Source of the DNA: Scleromitrula shiraiana
Lineage: Eukaryota > Ascomycota > Leotiomycetes > Helotiales > Sclerotiniaceae
DNA: 64,000 bases
Reading direction: 5' to 3'
Assembly: GCA_028455995.1 (NCBI GenBank)
Contig: JABELC010000007.1
Span: 806,001 to 870,000, forward strand
Part shown: positions 1 to 14,010 of the stretch, piece after piece
How the letters are laid out: every line of letters starts with the position of its first letter
Position numbering within the stretch: position 1 is the first letter of the stretch
Notes under the pieces: generated by a model
The model's database searches: none
What the model was told of the DNA's origin: nothing
What the model saw: the letters and a program-made list of their open reading frames with translations, nothing else
Made by a program: the position numbers and the translations under genes

Positions 1-1403
1 CTCCTCATCGTTAGGCCTCAGATCTATAATGAATGTACGAATAGATGCTGGGTAGATTTCATCATTGTAGTCTTGTCTAGATGACATCTACGATATTCTA
101 TCGTTACATACAATACATGAAGCTCTAGAGTTGGAGTTATTGTAGAAAAGTAGTGGTAGATGAAGACATAGATGTTAAAGTACAGATAAAGAATATTGTA
201 TTTGCATTCCTCTATTCGTTTGCTGGTTTCTCTTTCGCTTGCATATCTACTCGTCTGCCTGTGTAGTCGCCTACTTACCTGCGATGTGCGCACGTACTCA
301 GGTATTAATATTTGAAACTTAGTGTTTAGCATCTGATATCAAGAGGCTGAACATATATAGATCTGTTGAGTGAAAGAGAAGAGAGAGAGGAAGTTCGGTT
401 TACTTTTCGGGGCAACCTAGGAGTTCATTTTCGTATTTGTTTGAGAAATGTCTGATGCTTTGGTTGGTGGTGGGTGATGGGAAGCTACGCGGGAGGAGAA
501 GGAGGTAGAATTGGATGCTAGTTTTGTAGCAACTGTGTGTATCTGTGGATGGGTGAAGGAATGAGGGGATGAAGCATGAGATAGTGTAGGGGCGGAAGGA
601 AGCCTTAATTTTATGCGTGTGTGTATGCAGAACTTTACTATACTAGTGTATGGTGTATATATCAATGAATAGAGATCATATAGGTAGATAGGAGAGTCAT
701 CATCAAAAATTCGTACTATGAAGTATAGAAATCCTCAAAAGTCGGTAGAGCATGTTTGTGACTCACGTAGATATTACTATATTGATAGTTTTACCATGCG
801 TAGAATATTTCTAATATCTCTTTTACACACCCATATTTCATACACATAATCTATTTCAAACAAGAGAAGAAATAACAAAGCGAAGCAATATAATACAATT
901 CGAACTTGAAATTAATATAGAACTATCAATACCAACATGATATATATCATTAACTCATTCATTCATTCATTCATTCACATAGTTAGTAAATAAACAGTCC
1001 TAACAAATCCAATAATTATTTAGAAGAAAATCAGATACTATACATGTTCCCATCTATACCTAACTTAGTTCCAAGTACTCACGTTCTTCCCCTTCTCTCC
1101 CTATCTATACTACACAGTATATACCATCCAATTCACCCCCTCGCTTGCCAAAGCATTATTTACTATTATTCTAGTATAAGAGATAATGTGAACTGAAATA
1201 ATATAATCCAAACCAAGATCTGCACAAGGAACCATTCCATCCATAAAATAGACCAATTAGTAACAAAGGAACGAGGCAGGTGGAGAATGATAGACAAGCA
1301 TAGAAGCCTGACGGGATACTTCCGTACAGTAGCACGTAAGTAGCGAGAGTAGGTAGGTAAATTTAGCCGCCGAAGTAGAGGTGATTTTCAGGAACCGATG
1401 TGA

Positions 1404-1432
1404 TGGGATGGGATGGGATGGGATGATGTGAT
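1404..1432. repeat. (GGGAT)n microsatellite, G-quadruplex-like
   Basis: Four consecutive GGGAT units on the + strand give four G3 runs separated by two-base loops, followed by degenerate GATG units. This fits the simple G-quadruplex pattern. Confidence 0.85.
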
Positions 1433-2629
1433 GCGTATGGTTTAACTGTGGATAATAATGTGAACCGCAGCATTGGTACTGTAGTGTATGTAGATGATTT
1501 GAGATGAGATGGGATGGGGATGAGAGTAGAAGGGTAAGAGGGGTCATAGGGAGAGAAATGGTTTGTTTCAGGTGGGCTGTGTTGGGGGCGAGGCGAATTG
1601 GGGGAAGATGGGTGGATAGTGGGGTGAAAGCGGGAAGGGTTTAATCTTGATGATGGTATGGGATCGGATGGATTAAGGGGTAGATGAAGATAGGGAAGGA
1701 ATGAAGAGGAAATGAAGATTTTTAAGAGCAGGGGAAACGTTGCAGTTGAAATTGTACGATTTATGTTTCGTGTGGTAGGCTTTCGATGATGGTGGTGATA
1801 GTAATGGTGGGGATGGTGGTAGTAACGGCGATCAAACTCAAACGTGTGAAGGAAGAGATGGGGGCGAAATGATGGGATGGATCAGATCATAGGATGATTT
1901 GGGGGCGGTGATAAATTCCATCAAATATCCCAAGATAAGATAGATACTAGATAGGATGAAAATGAGATATTGTAGATGTAAATCACAAGATGAGATGAAA
2001 AGAATTGAAGGAATACCAACAATCATACCGAGTAAGCAATGCAAAGAATATCAAGCCAAGCCACCTCTATCTTCCTTCTCTATGCTATTATTAACATTAT
2101 AGATACCGAGTATAGCTAGAGTAGTAGATAAATATAACAGACATATCTGTAACCATCGAATACATCTCCTTTGCTTTCTCTCCTCCCGGAAGAAAATAGA
2201 ATCCATGCATCTATTATTGAAAACATCGATGTCGTATATACATAAATACAATACTAGTAATATGTACGAAATAAATGCACCATACCGAGCCTAAGCCACA
2301 AAACCATCTATCTATCTATATCCATCTGCTGTCCTCGTAAAGACCGAAAGAAAAAAAAATGTTATATGCCGTGATGGTGATCAAACCGTGTTACTGTGAT
2401 GGTGATGTAAGAGAGAAAAGACTCGTCGAGGCGTTTCTTTGGAGAAAATTTTCTCTTTACGGATAACGGGATCGTGTATGTATGTATGTATGATGTTTGA
2501 TGTACGGTATGTATGGGGGCTTTTTTTCCTACCTTGGGCTCCATTTGGTGGTACGGTGGATAGGACGATTGGGATGCCAAGGTTTGGATATTGGATTTTA
2601 GATATCGTGGGATGGGCTTTTCCTTCGGG

Positions 2630-2695
2630 GTGGATGAGATGGGATGGGATGGAATGGGAGGGGAAGGGATGGGAAGGGAAGGGAGGGGAGGGGAA
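2630..2695. repeat. G-rich purine tract, strong G-quadruplex potential
   Basis: The + strand has about ten runs of three or four G separated by AT, AA or A, with almost no C over some 60 bases. It begins as GGGAT units and decays to GGGAA/GGGGA. It is non-coding: the open frames across it are pure repeat translation. Confidence 0.85.
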
Positions 2696-3489
2696 ATAAA
2701 TATAAGGCAATTTACCAACTCATTCATCTGGTCGTTCGTTCGTTGGTTTTATATATTGATATTACTTGTCATTCATGATTTTGCATATCCCAAGGTAGCT
2801 ATGAGGCAAGAATTGGTAAGAGCAAGATAGGAGATATCTTAGGTATGTATCATCCAATATCCATGATGAAGGAGACTGCGACCGCCGCCGTTGAGGTAAG
2901 GGGTTACGGTGCGGTGCATTGAAACTCGGAATAGAGAATTGTTTGTGCGGCAGTGTACTGTAATATATGTATCATACCAGGACATCATCTATGGTTAAGA
3001 AAAGCTTCCTTAATGTTTCATATTATTAGTACTGTATATACTGCAATATGAAATGTACACCGTGAAAGTATATACCTTTAAAGGCAGTATATTTCGAAGT
3101 TTAGTTTGACTTTGATCGTTCGTTCATCCTTCCATAACAGTGGGGGCGGTTAGACATGAATATGGACGGAGATGGATACGGAAACGGAGGCGGAGGCAGA
3201 GGCAGAAGCAGAAGCAGATGTAGATGCAGAAATAAGGAAAGAAACGAAGGAAGGATTCTTGCGCGCAGTTTGTACTTACAACTTACATATAGGTACATAG
3301 TTCTAACCTATGTAGTTCTTTGATACTTAGCCGGCCATACCAATGTATGTAGGTATTTCATGTATGTACCGTGCCTGCGGCGATAGATCTTGATGACATT
3401 TACCCATCCAATGTCGTACATATGTGGATAAAAAAAGTTGGGGAAATATCCTTTTCCTTTTACATCCATACATTTTGTGCATTACGTTA

Positions 3490-3512
3490 GATTGATTGAT
3501 TGATTGATTGAT
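3490..3512. repeat. (GATT)n microsatellite
   Basis: Nearly six perfect tandem copies of the tetranucleotide GATT. Confidence 0.85.
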
Positions 3513-4113
3513 CAAATGGCTGTTAGATGTATGTTGGTGGTTGAGTTGTTCACTTGCTTGACGATAATTCGAGGATTACAACCTTGCCTTGAAATACTCG
3601 CCCGGTTGCCAACCTACTTAAGTAAGCTTGGCAACAATATGTAACTCTTTCTGGGGATATGGGGTATGGGTATGTATGATTGTCGAGGGGGAAGTAAATT
3701 AAATTCTCGATTGGGGTGATTTGTATTGCGATAATGAATAGGGGATAGGGATGGATAAATGACTACCGGTATATGCCAGTGCCATTTGACAATTGGAATC
3801 GATCAATTCACATATACCACCTCCAGCTACTATATACATGGCATGGTAGGTAAGTCTTCAATCACACCTAAAGAGGGGATATAAGCCTAAGTTCCCCGAT
3901 GAATGATAGAACCTTGAATGAAAGTTCGGGAAGAAGAAATATTTTCCATCCATGGCCAAAAGAAGGAAGTTGAATCACATACGAAGTCACGTACATTAAT
4001 TACCGTATTGTCCAGCTTCTATGCAACTACCATGTGAATACAACATACCTAGACTTTTTCTACAAGACAAAGTAAGCAAGAACGGGTATGCCCTTTCGTC
4101 AATCACTGTACAT

Positions 4114-4143
4114 ATATATCGTGATATATCGTGATATATCGTG
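4114..4143. repeat. Decamer repeat (GTGATATATC)
   Basis: Three tandem copies of a 10-bp unit containing the palindrome GATATATC. Confidence 0.8.
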
Positions 4144-4820
4144 TTTCTCATTCATCAGTACCGCTAGAACTAAACTCAAGATGTACTCGAGTAAGATGTA
4201 AGCTGCAAGTGAGAAGAGCTAGTTCTAGGTAAGAAACTGAACTGGGTTTGCACGGGGAACGGAGGAAGAGATCTTTTTTCATTTTTACAGTTCTCACCTC
4301 ATTTCCCCAACGCCACATACTGTTGGTAGTGAGATGCTAGTGAGTTGGTAGTGATAGGTTCTTCAACGCAGGGGAAAGGTCAATCGGACGAATCTAATAA
4401 AGACCGACGTACGGAAGTTGATTGTTTCATCCAGATGTTGGTTCCATTTGGTACCTACATAGTAGGTGGGTGTGCGCAATTGAATACAACGTTGGGGTAG
4501 GAGTTTGAGTTTTTGATATGCTTATCGAAATGACAATTGAGAATTCAATCGAATCGGAAGTTAAAGAAATGTAACGAAAATCAGACGATATTTGTTTGGT
4601 GAGGGTAGTAAGGTAAGGTAAGTCAGTGAGTGAGTGAGTGAGTGATGACTACCTACGTAGGTAATAATGTTCGCCGAGGAAGAAGAAGAGGAGAGAGATG
4701 ATGAATTATAGGTATTAATGATCCATCTTAAAGGTTATATTTCTTAATGTAACACGAAAAAGTGTATATCACCAGTCATAATGGCTTTGTTGGCGCTGTC
4801 CGTTTTCATTTTCTTATATC

Positions 4821-4870
4821 AAATAATATCAAATAATATCAAATAATATCAAATAATATCAAATAATATC
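4821..4870. repeat. Decamer repeat (AAATAATATC)5
   Basis: Five perfect head-to-tail copies of a 10-bp unit in non-coding DNA. Confidence 0.9.
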
Positions 4871-5464
4871 TGTTCGATAACTTCCAACTTCAATAGAGAA
4901 CGAAGATTCGTAGATTCCACCCCATCTCGCATTCCATACGTATTCCTGATATTTATTTTCTTTCCCCATATTATAAATTCTGATAGGCTCATGCTTCAGG
5001 GATATTGATTGACTTGATATTGATTGTGCATGAAGCTAAGAATCATCCTGTACGAGATCAACCAGTAATGGCGCTTATGTCCCTTTTTTTCCAAGTTGAA
5101 AAGATGGGTGGTGTGGTTGAATGGTTGAATGGTTGAATGACAAGGAGAAAAAAAAGCCGCCTTTGTAGGAAGTTGAAGGGATTCAAGTGTTATCATTTAT
5201 ACTTTGAAACTCTTTTTCTGTCCTTCTACTCGCCTTATTAGGTCTTCATTAGGTCTTGGTATTCATTAGGTTTTGGTCTTCATTAGGTCTTGGTCTTCAT
5301 TAGATCTTCTCTTGATGTTCTTTTCCCCTTTTTAGAAACGATTAATTTTAGTCTTAAACGTTCACTAGTCTATGTCGACAGCAGAACTGCGCAGGAATTT
5401 CGGTACTTAATTCTTTCCTCTCCATATCACAGCCTCTCTGAGAATAGAGGTGTTTTCTACTAAT

Positions 5465-5490
5465 CATATCATATCATATCATATCATATC
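5465..5490. repeat. (CATAT)n pentanucleotide repeat
   Basis: About five tandem copies of CATAT in AT-rich intergenic DNA. Confidence 0.85.
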
Positions 5491-6938
5491 GTATTTTCGT
5501 CTTACTTGTGGTCTTGCCTTGCTTTTTTGTACCAGGTACTTCGCCAGTCTACGAATTGTACTCCATGATCTCCTCTATTGAACCCCCATCCACCCCGTCC
5601 AACCATCCATTCATCCAGCCTCCATGGCTTGTTACAGTACTCTTCCAGTTCTGCCGAGATATTTTTGATTCTTTTTGCTGTTTCTGTACAACTGTACAAA
5701 TTTATTGTTAACCCGAGCATCCAATTATTCTCTTGAATACATCAGAGAAAATATCTTCTTACATTTTGATATCTTGCGATTTTCCTTACTCCTTTCAACC
5801 ATTACCAATTATCTCAAATCTTCCCTTGAAAGCCCCTTGTTCATATTATTTGAATTTTCTTATCCTATACCCTTTCAAATCTTCAAAAATAACAAGATCC
5901 ACTCTGTGATTGGGGATATATGTGGTCCCCATCACAATGAATGATAACCACCAATAATTGATAAGATACAGCCCTTGGTAACATCCATGCATCGTTTGTT
6001 TATTCCTTGCTAGAACCTTACAAGGTATTGCCTTAGGCGGTATGTAAAATAGGTTGCAGAGTGGCTTTACTATTCTCGAGTTCTTACTTGTGGCATTGGT
6101 GCAGGCACATGAGCCGGACCGTAAACTGCATCAGATCCCATGGTTCTCGGCTGGAATAATCGTTGCTTGTATCGAATGTGCAATTCTAATTTTGTCTCCG
6201 CATTATCCACTGATAGCTCAAAGGACCTTTTATTAGCCGCTCTCCCTACAACGTTCTCGGACCTAGTTCTGAAAGCTATAACCATATACGGTTATTACGA
6301 TCCCTCTGTAGGGTCGAGTCCTGCAAGTCTTTTCTGTCTTTTCTTATAGTATAGGATCCGCTGCTGGCCCCTCTGCCGTTTCGACATTCTGTTGGTTCGA
6401 GACGTATGTCCAGCATCTGATTAGTGTATTGATGTCTCGTAGCTACTTTTGTCGTACTTACTCAAAACTTATTCTCCCCAGTTGTACATCAACGTCCTTG
6501 TCCTTTTTTCCTTCTCGATTATTGTACAAAAGAATTAGTAGAACGATTCCCGGTACACAACCACGCATTACAGTTGTTCACGGAAACACAGCATACGCCT
6601 CCATTCATTCGGTAGCTAGATTTTGCACTTCAGTTCTTTACCGCCAAACTATTTAGAAACTCCATGGGACAACCGATATAGAATTGGGCGTGGATAGTGA
6701 TCAGCCCTCTGTACTGCAGAAAAGCACTGCAGGTTGGGGGACCGGAAAAAGACCTGATATATAGTTGATATATCTGTAAGTGGCATTCTCTAGTTTTGGC
6801 ATACAGGACGCATTGGAGCTTCAACCACCTCAAACATCATGCGTTCATGTAGCCATCCTGTGGGTGTTGAAATTCTCATGCAACGGTCCGACTAACTATT
6901 CCGATGTTCGATTTCCAGATAACGAGGTTATCGCCATC

Positions 6939-9900
6939 ATGTCTATTGCAAAGAACCGCTCGATCTCAATGAGGTCTGGCCATTCCTCAGGAACCGGAAC
7001 GACGTTGGCAGAAGTCAGTATGCCGGCAATTTCAGTGACTCGCGATTTTGAGCCATGTGCTGCGACAGCGTCGATGTTTTTGTATGTGCAGGGGACTACA
7101 GTTGTTTGCGCTCATCATGATACCCTTAAAATTGAGAGACGGTTTTCAAGACATACAGAAGAAATACAATTGCTTGCGGTGGATACTGTTAGTGAGAGAG
7201 GTGCCGGAAGACTAGTTGTGACTTACGACGCAGGGCAGACTGCCATTGTGTGGGATTGTATGACTGGCGATGAACTAGCAAGATTTGCATCTTATGAGAA
7301 TCTTACAGTAGCTGCTTGGATGCGCAATGGAAATGTTGCGTTTGGTAAGCATAGATTACGGGGATTCCTGGGTTCAATGCTGATAATTAATTTCAGGAAA
7401 TGCCCAAGGAAATGTCATTTTGTTTGAGCCGACAACTTCAGAGCATATATCCGCAAGGACTTTAGACCAGATTCCAATCACGGCTTTAGCACCAGCTGCA
7501 GATTGTAGAACTTATGCCATTGGGTAAGAAAGAGTCGATTTTAGATATTTAAATGCTAAGCTAATGGGATGCAGATTCTCCAATGGTTCCCTATTAATTG
7601 CAGCTTTACAACCAAGATTTATTATTCTACATCACTTAACTACATCGAGGGGACCATCTCCCATTGTCACGCTTTCATGGCATGCTTCATCTTCACGCCA
7701 GAAGTCTGATATGTTGGCATCTCAAACAAATGATGGAGACCTAAGAGTTTGGAGCATTGCCAAATCTCCTACAAGCAGTGATACAGCAAAAGTTGTTAGA
7801 GTACTGAAGCGTTCCGATAACTTTCAACCTGGTCCTAATTGGTTAGGATGGTCAAAGAATGGCCGCATTATTCAGTTTTCCGAAGGGTAAGCAATCATCG
7901 CACTCCGACCATCCCCAGCCGCGCGCCTAGCAAATACTTACATGATGATGTAGAGAAGCTTCGTCATGGGATGTTCGTACCAAACACGTCACTTTTGAGA
8001 GAGTTCCAACTTTGGACATTGTAAGAGGTTTAGCAGTTTATGGACCAGGAGCCACCCTTTTCTCACTAGGCCCAAACAATACGGTACAGCAATTCGACCT
8101 CAATGGAGCACCCCAGATGGTGGCGAATGTTCAGCATCCAGCCAATTTACTACCACCGTCCCCTCCTGTTTCTATTGAAGAGCAGAAACAACAGGCTGCT
8201 CAAGCCATCGCTGCTGAGATCTCAGCCGTGCCAATTAACATTGAATTATCTGAAAGTGAATCTGATCACATGTCACCACTGGCTAGAATTGCTCGACGTG
8301 GTGATGAAATAGAACAACAATTACGTGTGGAGAACCAGGAGCAACCTGATCGTGTTGATACATTGTCTCCCGTATCTTCAAGAAGTCGAACTTCAAACTC
8401 TACTAGATCATCGAATGAGGGGAGATCACATATACGAAAACATGGAAAGCACTCCTCTGCTATGTCGCATAGTGCCATGAGTGAAGCAACCACCATGTCA
8501 TTTGGTTCCTCGATTCGCACAGGTACTCGAGAACCCTCAATTATTAGTCGTGATAGTTATGCTATGAGCACTACAGGTTCTCAGGTATCCCATCGCTCGA
8601 GGCATAGAGGGTCTCGACTAAGACAGGAAGTCCTTCGAAGCCCAGATGAACAAGGACATGTTGTAGAACTCTTCAAGTATACTAAGTCTAGGTTGAGTGA
8701 TATTCCATACCGCCAACCACAGGTCGCACCAGGTACTCGTCTCACCAATGATGATCTCAGGAATCAGATGTTGGAGACAATTTTCGGGTGGGATGGAGAA
8801 GCCGAAGGACTTATTCGAAATGAGATGACTCTACACCCACTGGGTTCTACTCATAGAGTTCTTCTTGCTAAGTGGCTTGGTGATATTGATACTGATATTA
8901 TGTCGACTAGCTCCGAATCAATGACTTCCTCAGACTGGATGCTTCTTGCACTAAGTGGAATTGGTGGACATGCTTCGCAAACAAAAGTTGCCAGAGCATA
9001 TGTTCAGCGCCTTCTCGAGAAGGATGATGTTCATACGGCGGCTACGATTATGATTGGTATGGGTGATCAAAATGATGCAATCGAAGTATATGTCTCTCAC
9101 AAGCGGTTCATGGAAGCACTGATCTTAACCTGCCATGTTTTCCCCTCGGATTGGTCACGACAAGCTTCATTGATCAGGAAATGGGGTGAATGGGCAGTAC
9201 AGAATGGACAACAACAATTAGCTATACGTTGCTTTTCATGCACGGCTTCAGAATCAACGGAACCTTGGTCCTCACCATCTGCTCAAACTGCTACCTTTAC
9301 CAACATTCACAGCCAAAGCATCCCAGAGCTTCTAAGCCCACCCTTGTCTCCACCAAGTCATAGAGGCCCACAACGTAGTATTGCGAAGACATCTGCGTTG
9401 AAGTTGATCACTGCTTTTGGTGACAAACACCAAAAGTCCAAGTTCTTTGGTATGGGGGATGATGACAGAACGCCAATTGGCCCTGGCCCGACTCCGATCG
9501 AGGAATCGGCTATTTCTCCAGGAGACGACGAAGTACACACCGCTTTCTTAAGGCCAGGACGTCGTAGCGCTTATCATACACCTGCTTCGGCACGAACGGC
9601 AACTCCTGGAGGATTTGTAAGGCAACGTCTCCCATCAATTGGCGAGACACCTAACGATGTTATACCTCGTGTTAGATTGGAATCATCTAATCCACCGACT
9701 CCAGGAGATTCTGGATCGGATAGGGAGCGAAGTGACCGCTATGCTCAGGAACGCGAACGCGAACGTGATGAATATCCAGATACTCTACAACTCAGCTCAG
9801 CAACGTATACTCCAGTAGCAAAGACCCAGCCGCCAACGACGCCCATGACACAGAAAAAGATCACGAGTGCGCTGCCATCACCATCACCCGAATCATTTAC

Positions 9901-12346
9901 TGTTACGAAACAGGAATCTCGAGCTAGAAACGGATCACGACACCGAAAACCAGACGGATTACAAATTCAGTGGCCTCCGATGGAATCGATTATCACCGGT
10001 GATTATATGACCTCTCCGGAGCAATCAGGAGGTTCACGAAATCAGACTAAGCGCCCTATTAACGAATCACTCGCCTCCGCTGCTTCGTTTTCTAATGCCT
10101 CTGTTTCATCTTCTAGTCAGGTTTGGAGTCCGATGAACAGCGAAAGAAGCTTTAAACCTTCAGCAAGCCCGGTAGTCACTGGTAGAAGTATTGATCAATA
10201 CATCAGCAGTTTAGACTCAGCAGCTCAATATGCCAGGCCAAAACACCAAAGGCAACCTAGCAAAGATAGATCTGGTAGAGGTCGCAGTAGTAGCCGAAAA
10301 CCTAGGGTTCGAGAACCATCGGAAGATCGAGGAAGGAGTGCTAATCAATACATTAAGCCGGCAAAACGTTCTCCAACTTCTCCCATTCCAATGTCACCTG
10401 AAGATCTAAGGGATTTGGGTGCTACTGGTTTTGATGGAGATGAAGAAAAGCAACGTAAGAATGATAGTCAGCCCGAAACTAGATCCACAAGAGGGACAAG
10501 CCATGCGCGACGACAATCACCCGAACCGTCAAGTTCAGCCCGTGTTAAAACCAACAGTAAACCAGCAAGTCGTACAGCAAGCCGCAATGCTAGCCGTCGT
10601 CCAGTCAGTCCTGATACTAGACAAGGTGGCCGAGATGCAAGAGGCCGTAGTCAGGGTCGTTTCGGATCAGCAATACGTTCGCCATCGTCTCCACTACCAT
10701 TTTCACCACAAGCGAAATTTTACCAAGAAGATGAAGTTGCCGATTATGAAGATTTGAAGGCTGCAAAAGCACAACAACTTGCGTTTAGAAATCGATTGAG
10801 AGAGCGCGGGACAAGTGCTGTTCGTACGACTTCCCGAGAACGAAGAACTCGTGATAGATCTACAAGTCGAAGACCAATGGAGGGCCAAAGATTGGTATAT
10901 GGTGCTACTGAAGCTTCGGGTTCGGAACAACAACAGAGCGATGGAAGCCAACATCAAAGGGAAGAACGAGCATGGAAGAAAGAACAGGCTGCACGTGAAC
11001 TTGAGGAGAGGCGGAAGTCTTTAGCTCAACGACCGTTGGCACCACCAATTATTCACCCAGAAGAATTAGGCGGATTATCCCCACTACCATTGCGTCCCAG
11101 CTCAAGTTTTGCAGAGGCGAGACCAAATTTGTCATATACTTCCCCTCCGAGAGCAAGCCCTGCTGCTACACGAAGCCAGAACACAACTCCAAACAGCTCC
11201 CAACACTCTCCAAATAAAGGATCTAGTTCTGCCCCCGAAACCGCAGTACAGATAGGTTTACCTGCCACTCCGCGAGCAATGCGTCATCCCAAATATGACC
11301 CAGATGGCAACGGTCAAGACATTCCTCAAGTTCCTCAAATTCCAGATAGATATGATACTGGTGCATCTGGTTCACCTAAGGCTCAAATTGCCACTCTGAG
11401 CTCAGCAGTCTACAACGGCCCAGCTGAACAAGACGGTTTTGGTCCATTACCAAAAACTGTATACCAAGGTTCTGCTCCACCTCGTCGTCTTCCACCTCGA
11501 TCTGCTTCAGCACCCATTCCAGAAGAATCATTCTACAAGCCAAGCAAGCTCCCAGCAGATTTGCCACTCCATCCCGCATTTCAAGCAGCGATACCCTCAA
11601 GCAACAGACGCCGCGAAGAAAGAGAAGCTAGAATGTCACCAACTCAATCACCTCGAGGTGTGGATGGGCAATTTGAAAGCTCAAGTAGAAGTGGTAGCCC
11701 GGTCTACGCAAGTGGACCCGTCAACGTATTGACGGGAATTGATGAGACTATTGAGGCAAATCAAATGGTTGATTCTGCAAATAACGATCTCTTACCCCCT
11801 CCTCCTCCACCACCCCCAGCTCCTCCTATTCTACCACAATTGCAACATCTTGCCAAACCTCCGCCACCACCTCCAGCACCATTATACCGCCCAAATGCAA
11901 ACACTAACTCGATGGTATCGGGTGTATCGGGTAGCTCGGGTGTTTCTTCCGGATCTGGAGTAATTGAGATTGTAATGGACGATGAACCCATTCCAATGAT
12001 TCCAAAAAGCAAGACTCCAACAACAATGCATGTGATGGAGCCTCCGCCAATCCCACAAGACAACAGACGACGCACTTCATCCATCAGCCACAACCGTGGC
12101 CGCAGTGAGGGCTCCAGCGTTTTCTCTCGCGCAGCAGAACGCCTCCGAAGTGCAAGTCGCGGACGTAATAATTCATCACCCATAATCGACAGACAGAAGA
12201 GTCCAATAGAAGCTCCTTACGAGATTTGGTCTCAACCCATCATCAGAAGTAACACGGTTACGCCATCTTTGGGTCAAACGACAGAAAGACATCCAAAGGA
12301 AGTCCGAGCTGCATACCAAGGCAATCTTGAAGGGGGTATGATTTAA
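6939..12346 (+). CDS. Giant WD40-repeat protein with long disordered tail (Gemin5-like fungal family)
   Basis: Four exons join in frame (6939-7344, 7397-7523, 7575-7886, 7954-12346) to give 1745 residues. The first ~400 residues form a WD40 propeller-like region, with segments such as GRLVVTYDAGQTAIVWD, GDLRVWSIAKS and SSWDVRTKHVTFE typical of blade ends. A helical, TPR-like block follows (around FGWDGEAEGLIRNEMTLHP to WSRQASLIRKWGEWAVQNG), where repeated helices resemble the C-terminal half of Gemin5-type proteins. The last ~1100 residues are Ser/Arg/Pro-rich and disordered, with two polyproline runs and many SP/TP sites. Relatives are annotated in fungi only as WD repeat or Gem-associated protein 5-like, so a scaffold or RNA-protein role is inference. 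I chose the ATG at 6939 (MSIAKNRSISMRSG) because conservation-like sequence begins there; the frame stays open upstream to about 6780. Confidence 0.88.
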
Positions 12347-14010
12347 TCCATATACATACCTCATTTTCTTTTTTATATTCTTATTCTGCAATGCAACATA
12401 TAGCATGATATTGGCGTTTTCTCTGCTTGCCTTGCGTTTTGCTGCAGCTTAGTTTCGATTTCCCGATACCCACCCTTTCATCCCTTTCTTTCTAACGTCC
12501 TATTCGAATCTTCGTTCATTTATTCCTATGTGACGGCCTCTATCTTACTATTACATATTTTTATACTTGGGAGGGAAGCAAGGAAGGGGGCAATTGGCGG
12601 CTTAAAACCTGTGTTTGTGTTCATTATTGTTCTCTTATCTATGAAAGAAAAATATGGAGGAATGGAGGTAGAAAGGGATTAATGACTTCACGAGTCAATA
12701 TTTGATGGTAATGTTGATGCAGATCCTGCGAAGGGATTTTGTTTTCTTATTTGATGATCAGTCAATTCGATATCTTTGTTCATAATATTGTACATCTACT
12801 TCTGCACTATCTTTGAATATATATTTATGCATACCTATATCGTTTGTTTTCTTCCATTTCTTTTGGGCTTGGCATTGGAAATGGCTTTTTGTTAGTCTGG
12901 TTCTTCCTCCATTCCGCTGGCTTGGTTTGATCGTGCCGTGGGTTTTATGATCCTTTTCCTCAGATGGTCTCATTTTCTTAGTTTGTGCAGTGTTCTTGTT
13001 TTTGGATGTTTTCTATTTTCTTTCCTTTCATTGGAATTGGAATGAATGGGTGGGTACATGGGGAAGAAGGAAGAGAATGAGAATGTGGAGGAACATGATG
13101 AGTGGAGATAGGAGGAACAGGTTGAGGAAGAGAAGAGAAAGGTTGTATGGAAGAAAACCTATGAACATATAAGATCGGTGAATATATGCTCATATCAATG
13201 GTATATGAAGAAGGAAAGAGGGACGGATATGGAAGGAAGAAATGAGGAGATAAAAACTGGCAAGAAAAAAAGGAATACATAGAAAACCGATGAAAAAAAA
13301 AGAGGGAGGAAGAAGAAAAAGACGGAAGGAGGGGAAAAAAGAAGTTAATAATTTGGAATATGGAATGAACGAATGGTGTAGGTGGTTCTATACTTCGTGC
13401 CTCACGGCTGGCTGGCTCATTGCTTTGCTTACTCTCTGCTCTGATCTGCTTTGCTTTTTGATATTGAAGGATTTTGCTTATTGTTCTTCTTAATTTGAGC
13501 GAGTGGATGGATGGATGGATGGATCAATGAATGGACGGTCATTTTACTTATATAGTGATTTTGATATGGAATGGCTCGAATTCGAGTTTGTTATTAGGTG
13601 CTTTATGTGCTTCGGTTGTAGCTTGTAGGTAGTTAGGATATTTTTAATGATTATAATGATTTTGGATTTTATTATATTATATTATGATTGTATTATACTA
13701 AATTATAATGTGTGAAGTTCGAGATATTTCAATACCATACATAGTAAGTAGATAGACATAATGATAGCAAATCGCAATGAAGTCTTTTAGTACTTTCGAT
13801 TTTCGAGCAAGTTAGTCAGTCTTGATGCTGATTCGTCAAAAGAGGTCTTCGGAGACCCATGCATTATTGCACGTGACCCATAGAGAATGGTCCGAGCAAT
13901 TAATTTTCAGGAACATCGCATTTGTGGCATAAATCGAGCAAGAAATTCAGCAATTGGGCCATAACAGCGGCGTGCAGAGAAATCCGCCATCCCCAATCCT
14001 ACCCAGAGCG
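12347..14010. other. Intergenic: 3' region of WD40 gene and promoter of uS5m gene
   Basis: No gene is supported. It holds T-rich and purine-rich stretches (13030-13350), a short GGAT microsatellite (13505-13524) and an AT-rich zone near 13620-13720. The promoter-proximal end carries a CACGTG box. Confidence 0.6.
13870..13875. promoter_or_regulatory. CACGTG E-box upstream of uS5m gene
   Basis: The palindrome CACGTG, extended to CACGTGAC, lies about 140 bp before the uS5m start codon. This is the core site for fungal bHLH factors such as Cbf1. Function here is inferred from position only. Confidence 0.35.

Larger units (their letters stand above)
1..6938. other. Gene-poor region, no supported gene
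   Basis: I find no open frame here with credible protein character; all are under about 125 codons, low-complexity, or read through simple repeats. The DNA is AT-rich and carries many short tandem repeats and two strongly G-rich tracts (about 1400 and 2640-2695). Part of the right end may be a long 5' leader of the WD40 gene that starts at 6939. Part of the left end may be untranslated sequence of a gene outside the window. No tRNA, rRNA or transposon ends were recognised. Confidence 0.6.
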
